Shown here: piece by piece, positions 49,901 through 58,000 of the stretch
Layout of the letters: every line of letters starts with the position of its first letter
Position numbering within the stretch: position 1 is the first letter of the stretch
The notes under the pieces: generated by a model
Told to the model about the DNA's origin: nothing
Seen by the model: only the letters and a program-made list of their open reading frames with translations
Database searches by the model: none
Made by a program: the position numbers and the translations under genes
From: Tigriopus japonicus
Taxonomy: Eukaryota > Arthropoda > Copepoda > Harpacticoida > Harpacticidae
NCBI GenBank assembly: GCA_010645155.1
Contig: CM021322.1
Span: 5,700,741-5,764,740, forward strand
Reading direction: 5' to 3'
Length of the DNA: 64,000 nucleotides

Positions 49901-52900
49901 TTTATCTTTACACTTAATTCTACTCTTCAAAATGTTCCCAAGAACAATCCTGCAAGGCTAAACAAATTGAAAAGAGGACAGACACGGTCAGAGTTGTGTT
50001 TGAAGTCCCTGTAAAGCAGCCTTCTAATCTCAATAAAATGTCCACGATTGATGGAAGCTTTACCTACCTCTTCTTTTTTGCGTCCACTTGTGCGTTCGAA
50101 TGTAGTGTACATTGAATAACATTTCTTTTAAAAATATTTCTCTCGTTTTGTTCCCACTTGCAATTCCCAATGCAACTTACAGAGGACAACGGCAAAGGCC
50201 AATTCACTGGTCTTTCCACTTAATTCACGAATCAAACACACACATGCACAAGTCCAATATTTTGTCCTTGTTTATCAACTAGTTGAGGCAAGCCAGGATT
50301 GCCATCTCTACCGTGCAACCCTTGAACAGCAAATAGGCCTGTAGTGTAAAAATATTTGGACGATCAGTTGTGGGAATCCTTTCACTTGAATGCGTAACAG
50401 AGAAAGAGATCAGCTTGTGGAGAGGAAACTCAATGCAATTCTGATTGTTTCCATCTAATTGTCCAAAATTCCTCTCTCTATAATTTTCATGTCTGTGATA
50501 AACCAATAGTTCTTGGGAAGAAGTGCTCCTCTTAGTTCAGTATCAATCAAGTAGAGCTAGGTCAGTTGTACGCTCTGGACGAGCTTCTTGAAGTTAACCG
50601 TTCACATGCAAGATCAAGTACAAGATTGCAGAAATAAGAAATCAATTTATTGCAAAAATACTGTTCATGTATATATTTTTGCCTTACGCTAGATTTCTAT
50701 TGTTAACCTGAAGTGCTCTAGTTTAACCAAGGTATCCTTGGTTTAACCAGTATTGTACCTAGAGTCGCATTCACATACCATGTCAAATGCCTGTTCTATA
50801 AGCACACTGATTGTTACTTAAAAGTGGCTACATGACTATTCAGTATGGGTTCGTCAGAACATGAAATACACGGGGGTTTCACTTACCGGAACGGAAAACT
50901 GCGTCTTTTACGTGGGTTCTTTCTACTCGGGCCTGAGAAAGAGTTGAATCGTAGAGCAAGTTAATTTCGGGCAACTCTAAACCACCAAGTCAACCAGATT
51001 TCTTGCCTCTTGAGCTGTTGCCACCTAGGTCAGGTGGGCAAGTGCCAGAGGCGTCGGTGGAGCGAGGAAGAGGAGCAGGCCGCTCCTACACCTCCACCTC
51101 TGACACTTGCACCACCTTCCCGAGGTGGCAACAACTCAATCGGAAGAGAATCTGGTTGACTAAGTGGTTCCGAGTTACCCTCAACCAACTTTCTCTCCTC
51201 CTCTCCTCTTACTCAGGCCCTGGTAGAATGTAACCCGGGTAAAAGAAATAGCTATTCTTTCTGTGGCTTCAATGCCAAGATCATAGACATGTTTAGATCA
51301 CTCATGGTCGCAGTTTCTTGCTCAAAAGAAACGTGATTTCAAGTCAGCATATTTGTTCAGAGTGACAATAGTTTTTGTTGTTTCCAAAGACTTATTACTG
51401 ACAAAAAAGGAATGCATCGGCATTGTGTTTGTGAAATATTTCTCAAATTTGTAACATTTTATGTTCTCGATTGGGCTCAGGTACACCTGAGCACAATTTC
51501 TTCGGATTGATCATACATGACTTTTATTAACCTTTTATTGACTGATTGAAGTAGACTACATGTAATTGAGCTCAAGTTTCAAAAGTTTATTTGCCCTCCA
51601 AACATTTATTATGCCACATGTTGATTCTGGAATTTGCAAAATAAGGCCAAACAGAGTATAACAACCATATTAAAACATATTTGTAATTTTACAAGTGTCC
51701 AGCAAAACGATTTTCGGTAGAAAACTGGAAAAATTGCAATTTTGCAAATTTCAGGAATGGCTAAGGGTTCCAGGATAACTTGGTACATGGGATAACTCAA
51801 CACAAGAAAACAGGGTACAACAGAAAACAAGAGTCTCACGATTCAAAACGTGGAGTGTATACAGTACTAAGAGACCCTGTCTGTGTAGTAACTTCTTTCG
51901 CTTTTTATGCAAGTTTTATCAGTGTTTGGTATTTCTTTTTCATTTCATTCTAGAGCCATTTATTCTAACTTCAAAAGTTGTGTTCTTGTAATGCACCAAA
52001 ATTGCATTGGTTTGTCACAACGGTGTCCAAAATTCCACATGTCTGAAAGATTCCCCAACTCCTTCTTGAATGTCTGAAATTGGTCGCTCTGATTTCGTTG
52101 GCTCTTGCCTTCTCCTTTTCCCCTTTTTCTCCTTCCACATATGTAGAGGGTGACTAATTTTGAAACTGAAGTTGACATTTTAAACCTGAATAACTTTAAA
52201 ATGAGGCAAAAATCTTGATGTCCTTAAAATTGAAGACTGTTTTTTGATACAATAATTAACAACTTGTTGTTAGCTGCTGCCAATTTTAAATCACTGGGGA
52301 TGTGCGAGGGGCATTCAAACTTAGCAAAGTGAAGGGCATATTTTCGGAATCTCTTCTTTCCATTACAAGAAATGCTATAAATGCCGCTGGAGGTCGCTTT
52401 TTTCGACTCTGAATAGAAAGATTCGTTACAGGAAAACAGGGTATGACGGAAAACTGGGTGCAAAGAAAAACCAGAAACTGACGGAAAAAATACTAAGTTC
52501 CTATTTCACACTGAATCAAAGGTCAAAAGGGTTTGCTGAATATGACTTGTTACAAAAAATGAAAAATACCTTCTTGAGCAAGGGCAAGAATATATAAGAA
52601 AATTATGAAAGATAACAACACTGAGCTCAAAACTTGGGTATGACAAGCATCTGGAGCAATTGCACGTAAACTTTCCTGCATTTGTTAAGAAATCCACATT
52701 ACTAAATGGCAATGGAACTAACCACACTATCAATTCATAATACACCTTTAAAAGGCGAACTAGTCCATAGCCACTTTGTTGTGCCCAGTTTTCTGTTGTA
52801 TCCAGTTTTCCTGTATCAAATGTTCTTAAACCAGGATTTCAATTGTACCCAGGTCGCGTCTCTACTGAGTTTTTATTGTGCCCACTTTTCCTGTGTTGAG

Positions 52901-54956
52901 TTATCTCATGTACCAAGCTATCCTGGAACCCTGCCAAAGAGTTATGTCACTTTTGTGTGACCCTGGGAAGGATTTTTTTTATGAGAATATAGAATGGCCA
53001 TTGCAGTCCTACTTCCTGCTCATACTTGTAAGATATTGCAGGCTAAAGAGAATAGTTTCCTAAAAAATATTACACAAACTTGACTGCAGTAGATTGTAGG
53101 ACAAACATTAGAGCACACAACATAGTCTCATTGCAATGTCCAAGGATCACTAAATACCTGGATGCCTCGGCTACTGGCAAAATCAATCTTTCGAATTCTG
53201 TGTTAGACAGAGAAAAATCTAATTAAACCAGTTGTCCAGCTGGTAATATAAAGCTCACATGCTCAATTTCAACTTGATCGACTGAAACTTGTTGCATTTA
53301 GAGTAATTTGAAGCGTAGAGCATAGCGCGCTCTTCCGACCGAATCTTTGCACCTACAATCGTCCAAAAGGACGATTGTAGGGTCAATTTTTCTCTCGTTT
53401 CCGTTCCGTTCTCGTTTCGTCACATCAACGTGCAAATTTACACATGCAAGTTAAATTCTCTTCAACCTTAAGTCTCTTAACATGATTTGGAAGAATCAAA
53501 AGCACAGGAGGCCTCAAGCTCACAACCTCAACTTGCTTATGCTGAGTTTCCCTCAATGCCTATAACAAAATTTCAAGGCGGGTAGCTCTATCTACCTCTA
53601 TGGTATTCCCTGACTTGTCATTAGTAGCAACCCTACTATAGAGAGTGGCCAGCAAAATCTATGGAGGCCCAACCAATACAGACTGTCTGTGATGTCTTCC
53701 AACATGTGGCAAGCAAAAGTTTATGATTAGAGGATTTTTATCTTATCAGAAGCATATCTGAACTATTGATCTCATTTGATGGTAAAGATTGGTTATAAAA
53801 AATCCTCAAACCTGTTGCAAATGTATATATAATTAGTACCTGTACTATTATTATGTACCTATAAACCTGTACTATTATTATGTACCTATAATTAGTAATT
53901 ATCTGTTGGGTAAAACGGTGAATCTTTATTAGTGTGGAGTTGAAACAAGCACCAATTAATGTCTTATGATGGGGTGACTGACAACTCAATCAACAAATAA
54001 GAAGTACTACTCAGATTTGTTATTGAACTTCGTCAGAATCAGCTGAATGTTGATGCCATGTCCTGACCAATCACCAATGTGAACCATCAGCACAATGAGT
54101 TAGCCCATGATGGTCGGTCTCTGTTAGTGATGGACTGAAAGCGCTTTTGGCCGAAATTACGGCCGAAATTTCGGTTTCGGTTATGCCTAACGAAACCGAA
54201 AGCAGACATGCACTATAAAGGACGAAGTTTGACAACAAAATCCAAAAAAAAATGTCCAAAAATCACTGAAATTCAACTTTCCCGATTTTTCAAAATCTAC
54301 GCCCTACCCGACATCGAACACATGAGCAATTTAATTTTTAGGGTGGATTTTGTATTTACACAATTTTGTAGTCAGCTGCTTTCGGTTTCGGTTTCGGTTA
54401 AGCCCTCTTTCGGCCGAAATTTTTGGTTTCGGTTATGAGCCCTTTCGGTCCATCACTAGTCTCTATCTTAGGGTCCCTAATCAATAGTACATGTCTTTAG
54501 TAATTGTTAGAGGTAGGACTCCAGGTAAATCAACAATATGGGCACATTTTGTTTTGGCCATGCAGGTTTGGCATCATGCACCATTTATGGTTATTTGCAT
54601 CCAACAGCATTCATAGATCTTGCGAACTTAATTGAAATATTCGATTGTTTTGATTATTAACCAATACTTCAGCCCATGAGCCATTTAGCTATAAAAGTGG
54701 TCCCTCCCTAGAGTGACAGAACATCTGTCGCACCCTGTACTAGAACTTGAACTTGGATTGGATACTTATTCTCATTGGGATCGATGGTACAGAAGGGAAA
54801 GTTCTCGGCGGCCGCCATTTGCGTCTTGGTCAAGACATTGAAAAATGTAGACTTGCCCACATTCGGCAAACCCACAATGCCGCACTTCAAATTGGTGCCC
54901 ATTCGACCAATAATCACGGGCTTCTCTTCAACGGCATCCTTCTTTTTGGGAGGCAT
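22908..54956 (-). CDS. OLA1: Obg-like ATPase 1 (YchF/OLA1)
   Basis: A conserved P-loop ATPase that binds ribosomes and acts in translation and stress responses. Ten minus-strand coding exons are seen: 54766-54956, 39394-39458, 36950-37077, 35513-35688, 34691-34768, 33997-34094, 28986-29129, 23620-23716, 23082-23204 and 22908-23018, about 403 residues (human about 396). Motifs: Walker A GLPNVGKS (29-36), DIAGLVKG (about 95-102), NLSE (about 232-235) in place of the GTPase NKxD, which gives the family its ATP preference, and a C-terminal TGS domain ([18 protein letters not shown] then [13 protein letters not shown]). Exon phases agree from exon 2 to exon 10. Exon 1 ends in phase 2 (AA before GTATCC) while exon 2 begins in phase 0, so one junction is unresolved. 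Introns range from 63 nt to 15.3 kb. The start is the MPPKKK ATG, directly after a 5' UTR intron acceptor. Confidence 0.95.
23205..23619 (-). other. OLA1 intron 8
   Basis: A 415-nt intron between exons encoding KAWTIQ and KNTKAPQ. No further features seen. Confidence 0.7.
26565..26592. repeat. TAC/CTA trinucleotide microsatellite
   Basis: An interrupted run of TAC triplets followed by ATGTACTACATA, lying in an OLA1 intron. Confidence 0.7.
27761..27776. promoter_or_regulatory. Exact 16-bp palindrome with doubled ACCGGT
   Basis: TTACCGGTACCGGTAA is its own reverse complement and contains two ACCGGT cores. The core resembles the Grainyhead-type site AACCGGTT, but binding is only a guess. Confidence 0.3.
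28279..28843. mobile_element. 565-bp element with about 100-bp terminal inverted repeats
   Basis: The left arm starts GGTCTGTTATTAAAGTAGTT (28279) and the right arm, reverse complemented, starts GGTCGGTTGTTGAAGTAGTT (ending 28843). The arms stay alignable for about 100 bp, through GCATATGAGA and GTAGAAATAA and ending near CTCGATC. The interior 28492-28720 is repeated at 43449-43675. The flanks are TATA/TTATA rich and do not give a clear target duplication. It lies in OLA1 intron 7. Confidence 0.8.
29130..33996 (-). other. OLA1 intron 6, 4.9 kb: no gene seen
   Basis: It contains a CT-rich run at 30110-30140, another pyrimidine run near 31065-31120, and a GTA/AGT trinucleotide run near 33660-33720. 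No coding signature was found on either strand. Confidence 0.5.
34095..34690 (-). other. OLA1 intron 5
   Basis: A 596-nt intron with clean GT-AG ends. Nothing else recognised. Confidence 0.6.
34769..35512 (-). other. OLA1 intron 4
   Basis: A 744-nt intron. A short AAAG microsatellite lies at about 35323-35344. Confidence 0.6.
35689..36949 (-). other. OLA1 intron 3
   Basis: A 1.26 kb intron. Open frames at 36148-36795 on both strands overlap one another and show no family signature. Confidence 0.55.
37078..39393 (-). other. OLA1 intron 2
   Basis: A 2.3 kb intron. It holds a degenerate GGACGAAC-type simple repeat at about 37650-37740, ATC/CGT trinucleotide runs at 38837-38880, and a plus-strand signal-peptide-like short frame at 38880-38993 listed separately. 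Confidence 0.55.
38880..38993 (+). CDS. Candidate secreted-peptide exon, antisense inside OLA1 intron 2
   Basis: The ATG at 38880 (A at -3, G at +4) opens a 37-codon frame. It has a textbook signal peptide: a charged N-terminus MDIK, a hydrophobic core [14 protein letters not shown] and a likely cleavage site near FADQA, followed by [13 protein letters not shown] and a TAA stop. The stop lies within GTAAAC, so the frame could instead be a first exon ending at 38989 with donor CG/GTAAAC (phase 2). No downstream exon was recognised on the plus strand. A longer plus-strand frame (38771-39541) covers the same DNA in another phase, but it runs antisense through OLA1 exon 2 and looks spurious. Confidence 0.3.
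   Translation: MDIKVQLGVLLLLFLSVSLFADQASFEGILERFHRRR
39459..42789 (-). other. OLA1 intron 1, 3' portion: no gene seen
   Basis: The part of the 15.3 kb first intron next to exon 2. No genes or clear transposon were found here apart from a perfect hairpin at 40525-40562. Confidence 0.5.
40525..40562. repeat. Perfect 17-bp stem hairpin with T4 loop
   Basis: ACTTGGATAAGTAAACT is followed by four T and then its exact reverse complement. It lies in OLA1 intron 1. Confidence 0.8.
42798..42896. mobile_element. 99-bp hAT MITE
   Basis: The left end is CAGGGTTGG and the right end, reverse complemented, is CAGGGATCGGGAGTAATTG. Flanks are AGCTCTAG (42790-42797) and AACTCTAG (42897-42904), an 8-bp target duplication with one mismatch. 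The interior is made of AATTAC-type motifs, linking it to the array at 6091-6254. Confidence 0.8.
43449..43675. repeat. Second copy of the repeat core at 28492-28720
   Basis: Same orientation as the first copy. Shared blocks include GTGATTCAAAAC, GGAGTCA-TGGCG, CATTCAACTGCT and CACCCTTGCTGC, at roughly three quarters identity by eye. The long terminal inverted repeats of the first copy are not seen around this one, so it is a truncated or core-only copy. Confidence 0.8.
44384..45514. mobile_element. Large fold-back element, 1131 bp, about 445-bp inverted arms
   Basis: The left arm (44384 to about 44832) begins CACGGTGTTCCGAATGG. The right arm (about 45070 to 45514) is its near-exact reverse complement, with a spacer of about 240 bp between. 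Both sides are flanked by AAAC (44380-44383 and 45515-45518), a possible 4-bp target duplication. CAC termini with a 4-bp duplication would fit Chapaev-type CMC elements, but the element has no transposase, so the class is inferred. Confidence 0.88.
47328..47494. repeat. 13-bp minisatellite, about 13 copies
   Basis: The unit is GGGAGAAGTAAGT, with variants carrying AAGT for TAAGT and a few other substitutions. The array ends a few bases before the left terminus of the hAT element at 47507. Confidence 0.9.
47507..49622. mobile_element. 2.1 kb non-autonomous hAT-like element hosting a second element
   Basis: The left terminus TAGGGACAGGAACTTGAAAC pairs with the right terminus, reverse complemented, TAAGGACAGGAAGTTTAGAC. 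Subterminal zones at both ends carry many copies of ATTCGTCTT-type motifs, as in hAT elements. The flanking octamers ATGATAAG and GTGGTATG agree at only 5 of 8 positions, so the target duplication is decayed or absent. A smaller element sits inside at 48589-49400. No transposase frame is visible. Confidence 0.75.
48589..49400. mobile_element. Nested 812-bp hAT-like element
   Basis: The left end is TAGGGCTAGGGAA and the right end, reverse complemented, is TAGAGCCCGGGAA. Flanks are GTTATGAG (48581-48588) and TTTATGAG (49401-49408), 7 of 8 matching. The ends are T-rich with repeated ACATTTTTTGC motifs. The middle carries a short plus-strand frame (48785-48988) that I do not recognise. Confidence 0.75.
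50891..50936 (-). other. Exon-like 46-nt segment inside OLA1 intron 1
   Basis: On the minus strand the segment is bounded by a strong acceptor (CTCTTTCTCAG) at 50937 and a strong donor (GTAAGTG) at 50890. Its length would repair the reading-phase mismatch between OLA1 exons 1 and 2. However, joined to exon 1 in that phase it reads AAG CCC GAG TAG, an in-frame stop. The other open frame would give [15 protein letters not shown]. It could be an alternative or poison exon of OLA1, an exon of an unseen gene, or chance. Confidence 0.4.
50969..51180. mobile_element. 212-bp fold-back element
   Basis: The left half, starting GGGCAACTC and running through AAGTCAACCAGATT and TGTTGCCACCT, is repeated in inverted form in the right half, ending GAGTTACCC. 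The whole element can fold into one long imperfect hairpin with arms of about 100 bp. The target duplication is unclear. Confidence 0.8.
51764..52932. mobile_element. 1.17 kb element with AGGGTTCCAGGATA inverted ends
   Basis: The left end AGGGTTCCAGGATAACTTGG and the right end, reverse complemented, AGGGTTCCAGGATAGCTTGG continue as a good inverted repeat for about 55 bp. A second inverted pair lies inside, at about 52430-52460 and 52777-52810, built on CAGTTTTC and TTCCTGTA motifs. No target duplication or transposase was identified. Confidence 0.75.
53352..53381. repeat. Perfect 13-bp stem hairpin
   Basis: CCTACAATCGTCC, an AAAA loop, and the exact reverse complement. It could be a short palindromic insertion or an RNA hairpin. 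The context, OLA1 intron 1, gives no clue. Confidence 0.75.
54125..54458. mobile_element. 334-bp hAT MITE with CCGAAA subterminal repeats
   Basis: The left end TAGTGATGGACTGAAAGCGC and the right end, reverse complemented, TAGTGATGGACCGAAAGGGC are 18/20 matching inverted repeats. Flanks are GTCTCTGT (54117-54124) and GTCTCTAT (54459-54466), 7 of 8 matching. Copies of TTTCGG and CCGAAA cluster just inside both ends. The element lies 308 bp downstream of OLA1 exon 1 in the direction of transcription. Confidence 0.9.
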
Positions 54957-55080
54957 CTGGAACCGGAAAAGGAGAAATTGAGAGCAGAGACTGGCCAATC
55001 GAGCGGATTCACGGCTTACCTTGGCACTGGCTTTGAAATCAGAGCGGGTTCAAGACCAAAAAGGGTACACTGAGTTCACT
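54957..55080 (-). promoter_or_regulatory. OLA1 5' UTR intron and candidate start site
   Basis: The OLA1 ATG directly follows an acceptor (GGTTCCAG). A donor GTAAGC at 55014-55019 gives a 63-nt intron (54957-55019) in the 5' UTR. Just upstream, TCAGTG on the minus strand (55068-55073) matches the arthropod initiator motif and may mark the transcription start. Confidence 0.45.
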
Positions 55081-58000
55081 GCACTCGACTTGGGTGAAAG
55101 TCTATTTCAAGCCGAAATGTTGATATTTCGGACGTGTGTTGTGCATCCACATGGCAAGATTGGGCCACAAAAGCTTAGCAAAAATAAATTCCTCAAAATA
55201 ATTTAAAAGACAGTTTGACCATTACTGTTATAATTAAAAATACATATAAACTGTATTCAAATTCAAAAATTTAAATCAAAAGACTTTAACTCCAATATTC
55301 ATGTAAAATACGGGTATTTATGTTTTGTAGCTTCCTTTTTCTTTTTCAGGCAGGCATGATGGTTCGAGCTTTGAGCGTCAGATGTCGTGGGTGTGTTTGG
55401 TTCGAGATTTTGAGTGGAGAGTGGTTGTAAAAGAAAATCGAAATCAAAATCTGAGATATATCTCCCAACAAGACATAATTATTTGATTTTTGCATATTTG
55501 CGCACTAAAATCTGACAACTAGGGTCAATTAAATGATTCAAATTACCTTATTGAATACGCTCGACATTGTCTTTTGTACATCAAAGTAGAACACTTAAAA
55601 AATTTCGACTTAACTGATTTTAGCGAAAATAAATTATTGATGCTTGCCAGTAACAGAATGATTCTTTGTCAATTCTCATCGTCTTTTTAGACATCTGACT
55701 GGACTTGAAATGAAAGCTTAATTAATTTTTGGCACTCATCAAATCTGTAAGCGGAATATTCATACCTTGTTTATCCAAGGCAAATCGAATTAGCAAAATC
55801 AAATATGCTCTTTCCCGTTCAAAATTTAAAATCTATACAAAGCGGTTGGCTTTGAGATGTTCTCAGATTGTCGAGGCTTAAATAGTCCCATCTTCGAGCT
55901 CTGGGAGCCAATTCATCCTTGGCGCCACTGAAATTGACCGGAACCAATTTGGAGGTGATTGGATTGTCGGACGATTCACAGATTCACAGGCCACGCAATG
56001 ACTTGAGAACATTAGACTTGGACCATCCGTCCATCCATCCGACTTGCCTGGGTGAGAGAAAGAAATGCCCATAATAATATCGGGGAAGGATGGATGGACA
56101 AGATGGCGAAAGTGCGAAGTTTTGACCCTTTAATTTCAGCACATTCCGTCACAATCCACAATTGGACTCCAAAATGAGGCATGATGACAATCATAAAGAC
56201 TGTGATGATGAAGAAAAAGAAGAAGACATCTCTGTGGTCCCCTCTAACAATGAGAACACCTCTTTTCGTCTGGAAACATCGTTGATGCCTCTATCTCAGT
56301 GTGTGTCTTGTGCTTCTTTCAGCATTGTGCATGCTGCACTTCTCGAAAAGTCATGATGATGGCTAACTCGAACGTTGTTCCGAATGTTCTCTTCGCATTT
56401 CATGGTGTCCATTCATCTTCCTTCATCGTTTTCCTTCTCATTCTCTTTCCAAGGCCTAAACTTTGCGGTTGAATCATGGCCAGAATATTAGGCCGTACTT
56501 ACTCATGACGCTAATCATAAATTTAGCCACAAAATATTCGCCAGCCTTTCCGAATAGATCCTAAACAAGGTGGCGCTCGTTATTTTTGAGCTCAATATTG
56601 GTTCAGGAGTCAGACCAATGAAAGAATTCATTCTATGAAGGCCAGTCAGCCAAGGCTGAACTTTTCCACTATTCCCTGGAGAAGAAGACATCTTTCTCCT
56701 CTCTCTTTCTCCCTTCTTGTTCTTTCCCCTCTTCTTCTTTGTGAAGTGAGCTAGTGGAACTCGGCGGGAAGGCGTTCCCAAAGGGGCGTGTCCAAAGACC
56801 CTTTCGAGACTACATTGATGACTGAGGCTTTCTCGGAACACCCAAACACAAGCATAAAGTTTGCCTGCCTCATCGTCCTCCCATTCTCTTTCCCGATTCT
56901 TTTCTCGGGGGTCTGTCCGTTCCTCTTCTGAGGGTTCGCTTTTGTGCTGGCTTACTTTTTGTCTCAACTTTAGAATGTGCGTACTTGGAGATCGTTGTTC
57001 CTGTTGTTCCTTTAGCTTCCTCGTTTTTTTGCGCGGAACTCGAAGAACAAATACACGGACGGCTGCGATGAAGATATGTATTCTCCCTAATTCTCTTGAG
57101 AACTCATTTGTGGCCAGACTACTAACCACAAGTCTAACAAGAAGACTACGAGTAGCGTTTGCATTTGATTATAACCGATTGTCATTCTCCACTTCTTCAT
57201 GAATTGCTTCAATGTCTGTCAAAGCAAAACCGTTGTTGTTGCTGTTGTTGTTGTTATGTTGTTGTTGACGTTGCCGACGAGCAGCAAGAAATATTAAAGT
57301 CAATCAGCCATCAAAGAGATAATTACCTTCTCTTTAGAGATAGATGATCGTGATTGACAGACACCCAGAGAGAGCACAAGTGAGTCGAGCCTCAAAAGTC
57401 GAAAACCATTGGCCCCAATTCCCAGACAAGCACACAGAGAGAAAGAGAGAGAGGTCTTGTCTCGGTCATCCCTTTACCCTCTTTTCCCCTCCTGAACTAC
57501 GATCCGACAGCCATGATTGTTTCACACAATTGATAAGTACGGATGGTTCAACCTCCATGATCCTCGGATCGATCCTATAGTGCCTCACTTAGGTCAGCAC
57601 GATATCCAGTTGGGTAAGGGTTACCGTCGTTTTCTAATAGGACAAGTGAAGAAGAGTCTTATTTGTCCGATGACAGAAGCACACGTATAAGATTGTCCAG
57701 TCAACGAACGGGGATTTGAGACGACGAGCCAAGTCGATTTTCCATTTCACAAAGTCATCGAAACATCAAACTCAATGTCATTGGAAACAAATTCAGCCGA
57801 GCAAAAACAATATTGAAATATTACCAAAACGACCTGTCATTGGTTTTGTTCTTCGCTCGCTCCGACGGGGAAAAAACCAATGAAGTCTGTCAGTTATCAC
57901 ATGGAATGATGGCCTCAAAGGGCTCAGGAACGAAGAGTGCAATACTCGAGCATTGGATTGTCCATAGAAATGAAATGAAATGAACATAGAAATGCTCAAA

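Noticed and set aside
56515..57129. Minus-strand 204-codon open frame
   Set aside because: Low-complexity charged segments and no recognisable domain. The MSSSPGNSGK stretch could be a first exon, but no partner exon was found.
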